From Sphingomonas sp. 1F27F7B (GTDB lineage Bacteria > Pseudomonadota > Alphaproteobacteria > Sphingomonadales > Sphingomonadaceae): a stretch of 64,000 nt of DNA. Where the stretch lies: contig NZ_SCMK01000010.1 of NCBI RefSeq assembly GCF_005503355.1, forward strand, positions 101,276 to 165,275, given 5' to 3'. The position numbers and the translations under genes were made by a program. This document shows, one piece after another, positions 16,467 through 24,424 of the stretch (its first letter is position 1; the number at the start of each line of letters is the position of its first letter). The notes under the pieces are model-generated. The model had not been told where the DNA came from. It searched no databases and saw only the letters and a list, made by a program, of their open reading frames with translations.

Positions 16467-16904
16467 TCAACAGCGCAGCATCGGCACCTTGCGGCCCTGA
16501 TAAGTGATCGTGCCGTGATCCTGGTCGGCGCGCTCGATCGTGTAGCTGCGCGTCTCGGGCGGGTTCACCTTCTCGGCGCCGTCGCTCGCCGCCGCGTCGT
16601 AACGCTCGCGGATCGTCTCGGTCACCATGTTGCCGGCCAGCGCCCAGCCGCCCATCTCGCCGCTGTTGTCGAGGCTGCCATCGGCCGCATAGTGCGCGAT
16701 GAAATCCGACGCGCAGCTGCTTTCGAAAGACCAGCTGCCGACCAGCCAGTCGTGCAGCGGGGCCTCCACGGCCGGCTTGGCCGGGGCAGGCGCCGCCGCC
16801 TCACTCGCTTCGGCTTTCTGCACCGGCTTGGCCGCGTCGGGCTGGCAGGCCGCCAGCGCCGCGCCGCCGAGCACCAAAGCGATGAATCGAGCCCCCTCAC
16901 GCAT
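16467..16904 (-). CDS. Small lipoprotein of unknown function
   Basis: The 145-residue product has a lipoprotein signal with lipobox LAAC (cysteine at 20), so it is a membrane-anchored periplasmic protein. A proline/alanine linker (21-48) leads to a compact domain with WLVGSWSFESSCASDFIAHYAADGSLDNSGEMGGW, a lipocalin/nitrobindin-like opening, and the end ITYQGRKVPMLRC with a C-terminal cysteine that may pair with the one at SSCAS. I do not know its function. It lies between pdeM (31 nt) and the M20 gene (41 nt), all on the minus strand, so the three may be co-transcribed. Confidence 0.75.
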   Translation of the reverse strand: MREGARFIALVLGGAALAACQPDAAKPVQKAEASEAAAPAPAKPAVEAPLHDWLVGSWSFESSCASDFIAHYAADGSLDNSGEMGGWALAGNMVTETIRERYDAAASDGAEKVNPPETRSYTIERADQDHGTITYQGRKVPMLRC

Positions 16905-16945
16905 GGCCCGAACCTAGCCGAGCTGGCCGATTCGAGCCAGCGCGA

Positions 16946-18343
16946 TCAGGCCGGCACCTTCGCCATCTCGCCGATTTCCGCGAGGATCCGCACCCAGGAT
17001 CGGATGCCCTTGTGGAAGCTCTTCAGGTCGTATTTCTCGTTGGGCGAGTGGATATTGTCGTCGGTCAGCGCGAAGCCGACCAATACCGTGTCCATGCCGA
17101 GGATCTTCGAGATCGACGTGACGACCGGGATGCCGCCGCCGCAGCCGATCAGCGCCGCCTTGCCCCATTCGGCATCGAGCGCCGCGCGCGTGGCGGCGAG
17201 CGGCGGGCTGTCGCTGGAGACAGTCACCGCCGGGCTGCCGGGGCCGCGGCCGGTGAATTCCGCCGAGCAATCGGCGGGCAGGCGCGAGCGGACATGCTCC
17301 TCGAACGACGTCCAGATCCTGGCCGGGTCCTGGGCGCCGACCAGGCGGAAGCTGACCTTCGCATGGGCCTCTGCCGGGATCACCGTCTTGAAGCCTTCGC
17401 CGGTATAGCCGCCCCAGATGCCGTTGATCTCGGCGGTCGGCCGCGACCAGGCCTGTTCGAGCACGTCATGGCCCTTCTCGCCGGCCGGCACGCTCAGGCC
17501 GACTTCGCCGAGGAACTCCGCGCCGTCGAAGCCGAGCGCGTCCCAGCTCGCGCGCACCGCCGGCGTCACTTCGGGCACGCCGTCATAGAAGCCGGCGAGC
17601 GTCACGCGGCCGTCCGCATCCTTCATCTCGCCCAGGATCGTGCAGAGCAGCTGGATCGGGTTGCGCGCCGGGCCGCCATAGAGGCCGGAATGGAGATCGC
17701 GCGACGGCCCGCGCACCGTCACCTGGCCCGCGGCCATGCCGCGCAGGCCGATGGTGAGGCCCGGCGTCTCGGTATCCCACATCAGCGTGTCGCAGATCAG
17801 GGCGAAATCGGCCTTCAGCTCCTCGGCATTGGCGTGGAGGAACGGCTCGAGGCTAGTCGAACCCGATTCCTCCTCGCCCTCGAACAGGATCGTCACCTTG
17901 CACGGCAGCCGGCCCGCCGTCTCCTTCCAGGCGCGGCAGGCCTCGACGAAGGTGCGCAGCTGGCCCTTGTCGTCCGATGCGCCGCGGCCGACGATCTGCT
18001 TCGCGCCGTCGCCGCGCGTCTCGATCACCGGATCGAACGGATCGCGCTTCCACAGCGCGATCGGATCGACCGGCTGCACGTCGTAATGGCCGTAGAACAG
18101 GATGTGCGGGCCGTCGCCGTCATGATGGGCCACCACCATCGGATGGCCCGGCGTCTGCGCGACGCGGGCGGCGAAGCCCAGCCCGGCCAGCTCGTCGGAG
18201 AGCAGCTTCGCGGCGTGCTGGCACTGCTCGGCATAGGCGGGATCGGTCGAGACCGAGGGGACGCGCATCAGCGCGAAGAGTCGGTCCAGGCTGTCGTCGA
18301 GATGCGCCTCGACATAGTCGAGCGCCTTGGTGGAGTCGGTCAT
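16946..18343 (-). CDS. M20-family dipeptidase/peptidase
   Basis: A cytoplasmic di-zinc exopeptidase of the M20 (PepV/CNDP) group, which releases amino acids from dipeptides. The 465-residue protein has FYGHYDVQP (zinc His and Asp, near 88), GRGASDDKGQ (bridging Asp), FEGEEESGS (catalytic and metal Glu), and a dimerisation lid domain beginning near DLHSGLYGGPARNP. The C-terminal metal His is in DDNIHSPNE. I chose the ATG at 18341-18343; a start 36 nt upstream is possible but not needed. No substrate-specific neighbour is visible. Confidence 0.92.
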   Translation of the reverse strand: MTDSTKALDYVEAHLDDSLDRLFALMRVPSVSTDPAYAEQCQHAAKLLSDELAGLGFAARVAQTPGHPMVVAHHDGDGPHILFYGHYDVQPVDPIALWKRDPFDPVIETRGDGAKQIVGRGASDDKGQLRTFVEACRAWKETAGRLPCKVTILFEGEEESGSTSLEPFLHANAEELKADFALICDTLMWDTETPGLTIGLRGMAAGQVTVRGPSRDLHSGLYGGPARNPIQLLCTILGEMKDADGRVTLAGFYDGVPEVTPAVRASWDALGFDGAEFLGEVGLSVPAGEKGHDVLEQAWSRPTAEINGIWGGYTGEGFKTVIPAEAHAKVSFRLVGAQDPARIWTSFEEHVRSRLPADCSAEFTGRGPGSPAVTVSSDSPPLAATRAALDAEWGKAALIGCGGGIPVVTSISKILGMDTVLVGFALTDDNIHSPNEKYDLKSFHKGIRSWVRILAEIGEMAKVPA

Positions 18344-18420
18344 GCCGGCAGCGCTACGCCCGTGCGGGACCGGGAGCAAGCCGGCGCGGTACCGCGGCGT
18401 CGATCGGAGGCCGGCCCGCT

Positions 18421-19545
18421 TCAGGCCCCGCCGATCCAGGTCGCGGCGACCTGCCCGGCATCGTCGAGCAGTACCAGATCGGCGGCATGGCCCGGCGCGA
18501 TCCGGCCATGTGTGTCGTCAAGCCCCATCAGCGCCGCGGGGCTGGCGCTTGCCATCGCCACTGCGGTCGCCAGGTCGATGCCCAGCATCGCAACAGCGTT
18601 GCGCACGGCGGCTGCCATGTCGAGGTGCGATCCGGCCAGGGTACCGTCGTCGCTGCGGCAGGCGCCGTCCTTGACGGTGATGTGGCGGCCCTGCAGCACG
18701 AAATCGCTCGCGTCCGATCCGACGGAGGGCATCGCATCGGTCACCAGCATGAAGCCGCTGGCCGGCTTGCAGCGCAGCGCCAGGCGCAGCGTGGCCGGGT
18801 TCACATGATGCCCGTCGACGATCAGTCCGCAGACCAGCGCGTCCGAATCGAGCGCGGCGCCGACCATGCCCGGCTCGCGCGAGCCGAGCGGCGACATGGC
18901 GTTGAACAAATGCGTGACGCCGCGCATGCCCGCGGCCACCGCCGCCTTGGCCTGGTCGTAGCGCGCGTTGGTATGCCCCGCCGCGACCACCACGCCGGCG
19001 GCGACGAGCTGCTCGATGTCCGAGACGGCCACGCGCTCGGGCGCGAGCGTCACCAGCGTGCGGCCGCGCGTGAGGCCGGTCAGTGCCGCGATCCCCTCCG
19101 CGTCGAGCGGACGGATCTTCTCGGCCGAATGGATGCCCTTGCGATCGACGTTGAGGAACGGGCCCTCGACATGGATGCCGAGCACGCCTGGCACGCCGGC
19201 CGCGATCGCGGCATCCACGGCCGCCACGGCGCGACGGATGACGTCGAGATCGTCGCTGATCAGCGTGGGGAGGAAGCCGGTGGTGCCGAAGCGGCGATGC
19301 GCGGCCCCGATCGCGGCGATGCCCGCCACGGTCGGCGCGTCGTTGAACAGCACGCCGCCGCCGCCATTGACCTGGGTATCGATGAAGCCGGGGGCGAGCG
19401 TGCCGTCCAGCCGCCGCGGCTCGGCGCCGGCGGGAATCGCATCGGCCGGCGCCACGCCGGCGATGCTGGCGCCGTCGATCAGGACGGCGACACCTTCGCG
19501 GAGCGCGCCGTCGACCAGCGCGCGTGTCGGGATCAGCGCCTGCAT
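18421..19545 (-). CDS. nagA: N-acetylglucosamine-6-phosphate deacetylase
   Basis: NagA converts GlcNAc-6-P to GlcN-6-P and acetate in the cytoplasm. The 374-residue amidohydrolase shows PGFIDTQVNGGGG, HVEGPFLN (metal Glu), AAGHTNARYDQA (metal His), VTHLFNAMSPL, DGHHVNP (catalytic region) and VTDAM (catalytic Asp). Its start shares one base with the stop of the deaminase gene upstream (TGATG), so translation is coupled. It is the last gene of the minus-strand arm of the locus, under the GntR regulator encoded two genes before it. Confidence 0.95.
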   Translation of the reverse strand: MQALIPTRALVDGALREGVAVLIDGASIAGVAPADAIPAGAEPRRLDGTLAPGFIDTQVNGGGGVLFNDAPTVAGIAAIGAAHRRFGTTGFLPTLISDDLDVIRRAVAAVDAAIAAGVPGVLGIHVEGPFLNVDRKGIHSAEKIRPLDAEGIAALTGLTRGRTLVTLAPERVAVSDIEQLVAAGVVVAAGHTNARYDQAKAAVAAGMRGVTHLFNAMSPLGSREPGMVGAALDSDALVCGLIVDGHHVNPATLRLALRCKPASGFMLVTDAMPSVGSDASDFVLQGRHITVKDGACRSDDGTLAGSHLDMAAAVRNAVAMLGIDLATAVAMASASPAALMGLDDTHGRIAPGHAADLVLLDDAGQVAATWIGGA

Positions 19546-20576
19546 CAGATGGTCTCGGTCACCTTGGCGAGCGACGGCGGCCGATCGGGATCGAAGCCGC
19601 GCGCGATCGAGAGCGCGTTGGCGGCGCGGTAGAAAGCCTGGATCTGCAGGATCGGCTCGATCGCCGGACCTGCCGCCGGGTGCGGCAGATGGATCGCGCC
19701 CGGCACCTCGCCGCCGCTCACCAGCACTTCGCCGCCGCGGGCGAGCACATCGGCGACCAGATCGTCGACGCCGTCGGCAGTGGCGTCGTCCTGGCGGAAG
19801 ACGAGCAGCGGGAAGCCGGGGCCGACCAGGGCCATCGGCCCGTGGCGGACCTCGGCGGCGCTGAACGCCTCGGCATGGAGGCCGCAGGTCTCCTTGAACT
19901 TGAGCGCGGCTTCCTGCGCCACGCCGAAGCCCAGGCCGCGGCCGATCACATAGAGGCCGCGCGCGCCGTGCAGTCGCGCGACGAGCGGCGACCAGTCGGC
20001 CGCCCAGGCGGTCTCGAGCTGGCCGGGCAGCGCGGCAAGGCCGGCCTTGAGCGCCTCGTCGCCGGCCCATTCGCTCACCAGGTGGAGCTGGGCGGCGAGC
20101 GCGGCGATGTACGACTTGGTCGCGGCGACGCTGATCTCGGGCCCGGCCCGGAGCGGCACCAGCGTGTCCGATTCGGCGGCGAGGGGCGAATCCTCGACAT
20201 TGACCATCGCCACGGTGCGGGCGCCGCTTTCCTTGGCCGCGCGCATGGCGGCCAGGATGTCGGGGCTCTTGCCCGATTGCGAGATGCCGAGCGCCAGCAT
20301 GTCGGAATAATCGGTCTCGACGCCATAGACCGAGGCGATCGAAGGCGAGACCGAAGTGGTCAGCAATCCCAGCCGCGTCTCGATCAGATAGCGGCCGAAG
20401 GTGGCGGCATGATCCGAGCTGCCGCGCGCACAGGTGAGCACGCCGCGCGGGCGGGTGGCGCGCAAGCGGGCGCCCAGTTCGCGGACCGCTTCCGCGTTCC
20501 GCTCGAGCTGCCGGCGCACTGCCGCGCCGGCTTCGGCCGCCTCGGCGAACATGCGGGTCGATTCGGGGTTGGTCAT
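19545..20576 (-). CDS. SIS-domain glucosamine-6-phosphate deaminase (NagB-II type)
   Basis: A two-SIS-domain protein like the isomerase half of GlmS; in GlcNAc clusters lacking classical NagB this type (NagB-II) deaminates GlcN-6-P to fructose-6-P and ammonia. The 343-residue protein has the sugar-phosphate sites CARGSSDHAATFGRYL and GISQSGKSPD in the first SIS domain and VIGRGLGFGVAQEAALKFKE with EAFSAAEVRHGP in the second. No N-terminal glutamine amidotransferase domain is present, which argues against GlmS. ATG at 20574-20576 lies 4 nt after the GntR stop; the in-frame upstream ATG falls inside that gene. Confidence 0.9.
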   Translation of the reverse strand: MTNPESTRMFAEAAEAGAAVRRQLERNAEAVRELGARLRATRPRGVLTCARGSSDHAATFGRYLIETRLGLLTTSVSPSIASVYGVETDYSDMLALGISQSGKSPDILAAMRAAKESGARTVAMVNVEDSPLAAESDTLVPLRAGPEISVAATKSYIAALAAQLHLVSEWAGDEALKAGLAALPGQLETAWAADWSPLVARLHGARGLYVIGRGLGFGVAQEAALKFKETCGLHAEAFSAAEVRHGPMALVGPGFPLLVFRQDDATADGVDDLVADVLARGGEVLVSGGEVPGAIHLPHPAAGPAIEPILQIQAFYRAANALSIARGFDPDRPPSLAKVTETI

Positions 20577-20580
20577 CCGC

Positions 20581-21324
20581 TCAGCCCCGCATGTCGAGTT
20601 CGGCGACGAAGTCATAGGCGTCGCCGCGATACCAGCTGGTGGTCGCCTCGATCACCCGGCCATCGGCCAGGAAGCCGCGGCGCTCGATATAGAGGACCGG
20701 CGCCCCCACCTCCACGCCGAGCAGGGCGGCGCGCTCGGCGTCGCACAAAGCCGCGCGCAGCCGCTGGAGCGCGCGCACCGGGCGGTTGCCGGTCGCCTCG
20801 AGCGCGGCATAGAGCGACGAATCGACTGCATCGAGCCCCGAAAGGCCGAAGCCCGGGATGATCGCGAATTCGAGCGCCATCGGCACGTCGTCGGCATAGC
20901 GGATACGGTGGAAGCGATAGACCGCGGTGCCGGGGCTGAGCCCGAAGGTGAGCGATTCCTCGCCCGTGACCACGCCCGATTCGCGGATCAGCCATTCGCT
21001 GCGCACGCTCCGCCCGCGCGAGGCCATGTCCTCGGAGAAGGACGAGAGCTTGGCGAACTGCTTCTCGACTCGGCCGGCGACGAAGGTGCCGGCGCCGTGG
21101 CGGCGGACCAGCAGCCCCTCGTCGACCAGCTTGTCGATCGCCTTGCGCAGCGTGATCCGCGAAACCGAGAGATCGGCGGCCAGGTCGCGCTCGGCGGGAA
21201 GCGCTTCGTTGGGTTTCAGCAGATTGTCGCGCAGCGCCTCGCGCAACGCGGTCTCGAGCTGCCGGTAGAGCGGCCCCCTGCCTGCTCCGTCGAGCGGCCT
21301 GATCTTTTGCGCCAGCAGCGGCAT
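20581..21324 (-). CDS. GntR/HutC-family repressor of the GlcNAc locus (NagQ-like)
   Basis: The 247-residue protein has an N-terminal winged helix (LKPNEALPAERDLAADLSVSRITLRKAIDKLVDEGLLVRRHGAGTFV; about 25-80) and a C-terminal UTRA effector domain (from about 95, FRFHRIRYADDVPMALEF region), which in this family binds sugar phosphates. Given its place as first gene of the deaminase-nagA arm and divergent from the TonB receptor, it most likely represses both arms and is released by GlcN-6-P or GlcNAc-6-P. The ATG at 21322-21324 starts the conserved part. Two operator-like repeats lie in the 230-nt divergent region. Confidence 0.88.
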   Translation of the reverse strand: MPLLAQKIRPLDGAGRGPLYRQLETALREALRDNLLKPNEALPAERDLAADLSVSRITLRKAIDKLVDEGLLVRRHGAGTFVAGRVEKQFAKLSSFSEDMASRGRSVRSEWLIRESGVVTGEESLTFGLSPGTAVYRFHRIRYADDVPMALEFAIIPGFGLSGLDAVDSSLYAALEATGNRPVRALQRLRAALCDAERAALLGVEVGAPVLYIERRGFLADGRVIEATTSWYRGDAYDFVAELDMRG

Positions 21325-21366
21325 CGGTTCCCCATCATCGGTCGGCTGTGTGCCGGATGCAACACT

Positions 21367-21384
21367 AGTACCAATAACGTACCA
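21367..21384 (-). promoter_or_regulatory. Operator-like repeat 1 of the divergent GlcNAc region
   Basis: On the minus strand TGGTACGTTATTGGTACT, 43 nt upstream of the GntR start. It shares TGGTAC-N3/4-ATTGGTA with the repeat at 21462. Probably the GntR-family operator controlling the left arm. Confidence 0.6.
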
Positions 21385-21436
21385 CATGTCAGCAAAAAAA
21401 TTGCGCTGGTCTGTAACCGCACTGTAAAAATCTGTC

Positions 21437-21479
21437 TTGACGGCCCCTCAACAGTGAGGAATGGTACGGATATTGGTAT
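21437..21479 (+). promoter_or_regulatory. Operator-like repeat 2 with -35-like box for the right arm
   Basis: TGGTACGGATATTGGTAT at 21462-21479 repeats the motif of 21367-21384 in the opposite orientation. A -35-like TTGACG lies at 21437-21442, so the repeat covers the -10 zone of the TonB-receptor promoter. A further dyad, TGGT at 21485 with ACCA ending at 21505, follows. Confidence 0.55.
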
Positions 21480-21554
21480 GCGACTGGTCTGCCAGAGCCG
21501 TACCACAACGAATCATAAGCAAGTTCAGAATCATTCTGACCAAGGGGATGAGAG

Positions 21555-24245
21555 ATGGGGATCCGGGGATTTCTTATCGGCACGGCCAGCGCGATGGCGC
21601 TGCTCACCGGTGCCGCGCATGCACAGACCAGCGACACCGCCGCCCAGCCTGCCGACGATCACGAGATCGTCGTCACCGGCTTCCGCGCTTCGCTCGCCCA
21701 GTCGATCGAAGCCAAGCGCAAGGCCGATGCGATCATCGACTCGGTCTCGTCGGAAGATGTCGGCAAGTTCCCGAACACCAACGTCGCCGAAGCGCTGACG
21801 CTGGTTCCGGGCGTCACCGTCGACCGCGCGTTCGGCCAGGGCGAGAAGGTCTCGATCCTCGGCACCGATCCGGCGCTGAACCGCACGCTGCTGAACGGCC
21901 AGACGGTCGCCTCGGCCGACTGGTTCATCCTCGACAATCCGGGCCGTACCTTCAACTACGCGCTGCTCGCGCCGCAGCTCGTCAACCGCGTCGACGTCTA
22001 CAAGTCGCCCGAACCGCGGATCGACGAGGGTTCGATCGGCGGCACCGTCAACGTGCTCACCCGCAAGCCGCTCGAGCTGAAGCCCTTCGTGGTCGCCGGC
22101 TCGCTCAGCTATCTCTACAATGACCGTTCGAAGAAGGGCGACGTCCAGGGCTCGGCGCTGGTCAGCTGGCACAATGCCGACAAGACCCTCGGCATCCTCG
22201 CTTCGTTCCAGCGCACCAAGGACCGGCTGCGCCGCGACGGCCTGGAGAGCTACGGTACGATCAGCGCGGATTTCTGGGCGGGCAACAACGATGCCAACAC
22301 CAGCTCGCTGGCCGCGCCTGCGGTTCCGGTCGCGGGGCGGACCTATACCGGCAACTGCACCGGTACCTGCGCCAGCACGCTGACCGCCAATCCGGGCGCG
22401 AAGTTCCCGAACGCGTTCGGCACTTCCTATTTCGCGCAGGGCCGCGAGCGCCTGACCTATTCGGCGACCGCGCAGTGGAAGCCGGTCGATCAGCTCACGA
22501 TCACGGCCGACTGGCTGCGCATCGACGCGACCTACGACAATCTCAACCAGTCGATGTACGCGTTCCCGGGCAATGTCTGGAACAGCGCCGGCGCGCTGAC
22601 CGGCCTGACCGTGGACAACGGCATCGTCCGCTCGGCGACCTTCAACAACGCGCTCTCGGTGCTCGATGCGCAGTATCGCGTCGCCGAGATGCATTCCCAG
22701 ACCTTCCATGGCCAGATCGGCTGGGACGATGTGCACTGGGATCTCAATGTCGAGGGTGGCGTCTCGGATGCCGATGGCGGCACCAAGAAGCAGGTGTTCC
22801 TCGAGTTCCTCAACAAGGCGAACTACACCGTCGACATCAGCGGCGCGCCGAACAAGCCGGGCACGATCAGCTATGGCAGCAATGTGCTGGGCAATCCGGC
22901 GGCGTTCGTCACCGATCCGGGCTGGAGCGGCAACCTGGTCGACAAGCCGACCACCGACAAGGAGCGCTACGGCCAGATCGACTTCGGCCTGAAGTTCGAC
23001 GGCGTATTGAAGCGCATCCAGCTCGGCTACAAATATCGCAAGCACGAGACCGGCCAGGAATATGCGGGCATCGCGCTGACCGGGCTGGCGGTGCCGGCGA
23101 GCAATTTCAACACCAGCATCGTCAGGGACAATTACCTGTCCGGCTTCGACGGCATCAACGACCAGATGCGCGGCCGCTTCATCATCGACGGCAATTCGAT
23201 GGTGAACTATGTCCAGAGCCGCCCGGGCCTGCCGACGCCGTCCAAGTTCGCCGCTTCGGAATTCACTGCGGGCAACTGGGACATCCAGGAGCAGATCCAC
23301 GCCTTCTATGCCCAGGCGAATTTCGACGCCGGCGGCTTCCGCGGCAATTTCGGCGTGCGCTACGTCCATACCGCGACCGACAGCGCGGGCTATGTCTGCA
23401 AGCCGGGGGCGATGTGCAATGCCCAGGCCGACTGGGTGTGGCAGACGACCAAGACCAGCTACGACAATGTCCTGCCGAGCGTGAACATCATCGCCGATGT
23501 GAACAAGAACCTCGTGTTCCGCTTTGCCGCGGCGCAGGTGATCGCTCGCCCGAACTATGCCGACATGACCAATTACTTCTGGCTGTCGGACCAGATCCTC
23601 ACCGGCGGCGGCGGCAATCCGGACCTGAAGCCCTACAAGTCGAACAACTTCAACGCGTCGCTCGAATGGTATCTGGCGCCCCGTTCGATCCTGTCGGGCG
23701 AGGTCTTCTACAAGGACATCAGCAACTACATCCTGCAGCGGACTTCGCCGGAGCAGCATTTCAACACCGCGCAGGGAAGAGTGACGACCTATCAGATCAG
23801 CCGCCCGTTCAATGCGGGCTCGGCCGAGGTGAAGGGCTTCGCTATCGCCTATCAGCAGAGTTTCCCGCTCGGCTTCGGGGTGCTGGCCAACTATACCTAT
23901 TCGGACGGCAAGGCGAGCACTGGCGGCGACCTGCCTTATAATTCGCGTCACCAGGCCAGCCTGAGCCCGTTCTTCGAGAGCGGCCCGGTGGCGCTGCGCG
24001 CGACCTATACCTGGCGTTCGAAATACTTCACCGGCATCGACCGCGGTGACCAGATGTATGTGCGCGACACCGCCAATGTCGACGTGTCGGCGACGTACAA
24101 CTTCACCAAGGAAGTCGGGCTGACTCTGTCGGGCATGAACCTGACCGACAGCCAATATTATGCCTATGCCAACACGCCGAGCCTGCCGCGCGGCGTGTAC
24201 AAGACCGGCCGCAAGCTGCTCGCGACCGTCAACGTGAACTTCTGA
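21555..24245 (+). CDS. TonB-dependent receptor of the GlcNAc/chitooligosaccharide locus
   Basis: An outer-membrane active transporter powered by TonB. The 896-residue product has a signal peptide (1-23, TGAAHAQ), a TonB-box-like segment HEIVVTGFRAS near 36, a plug domain (DVGKFPNTNVAEALTLVPGVTVDR, then LLNGQTVASADW and GGTVNVLTRKPLE) and a 22-strand barrel ending in ATVNVNF with the usual terminal Phe. Cysteine pairs in CTGTC and CKPGAMC suggest loop disulfides. It is the first gene of the right arm and is followed by a strong terminator before the hexosaminidase. The substrate, probably GlcNAc oligomers, is inferred from context. Confidence 0.92.
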   Translation: MGIRGFLIGTASAMALLTGAAHAQTSDTAAQPADDHEIVVTGFRASLAQSIEAKRKADAIIDSVSSEDVGKFPNTNVAEALTLVPGVTVDRAFGQGEKVSILGTDPALNRTLLNGQTVASADWFILDNPGRTFNYALLAPQLVNRVDVYKSPEPRIDEGSIGGTVNVLTRKPLELKPFVVAGSLSYLYNDRSKKGDVQGSALVSWHNADKTLGILASFQRTKDRLRRDGLESYGTISADFWAGNNDANTSSLAAPAVPVAGRTYTGNCTGTCASTLTANPGAKFPNAFGTSYFAQGRERLTYSATAQWKPVDQLTITADWLRIDATYDNLNQSMYAFPGNVWNSAGALTGLTVDNGIVRSATFNNALSVLDAQYRVAEMHSQTFHGQIGWDDVHWDLNVEGGVSDADGGTKKQVFLEFLNKANYTVDISGAPNKPGTISYGSNVLGNPAAFVTDPGWSGNLVDKPTTDKERYGQIDFGLKFDGVLKRIQLGYKYRKHETGQEYAGIALTGLAVPASNFNTSIVRDNYLSGFDGINDQMRGRFIIDGNSMVNYVQSRPGLPTPSKFAASEFTAGNWDIQEQIHAFYAQANFDAGGFRGNFGVRYVHTATDSAGYVCKPGAMCNAQADWVWQTTKTSYDNVLPSVNIIADVNKNLVFRFAAAQVIARPNYADMTNYFWLSDQILTGGGGNPDLKPYKSNNFNASLEWYLAPRSILSGEVFYKDISNYILQRTSPEQHFNTAQGRVTTYQISRPFNAGSAEVKGFAIAYQQSFPLGFGVLANYTYSDGKASTGGDLPYNSRHQASLSPFFESGPVALRATYTWRSKYFTGIDRGDQMYVRDTANVDVSATYNFTKEVGLTLSGMNLTDSQYYAYANTPSLPRGVYKTGRKLLATVNVNF

Positions 24246-24268
24246 TCTCCAGCTTGGTGTAGTGCACT

Positions 24269-24315
24269 GGGGTGGCGGATGGACGAGCGATCGCACCACC
24301 CGCCGCCCCTTTTTC
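24269..24315 (+). terminator. Rho-independent terminator after the TonB-receptor gene
   Basis: GGGGTGGCGG (24269-24278) pairs with CCGCCGCCCC (24300-24309), one T.G wobble, followed by TTTTTC. It may make the receptor more abundant than, or separate from, the downstream genes. Confidence 0.75.
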
Positions 24316-24424
24316 TTATCCGCCCCCTTTTTCCTATCCGCGGCGCCTGCCCGCCGGGCACGCCGCGATTGAGCGCGGGGCGAAACCGCCTAAGCTCGCT
24401 CGATCCAAGCCGGGAGCCGTCCGC

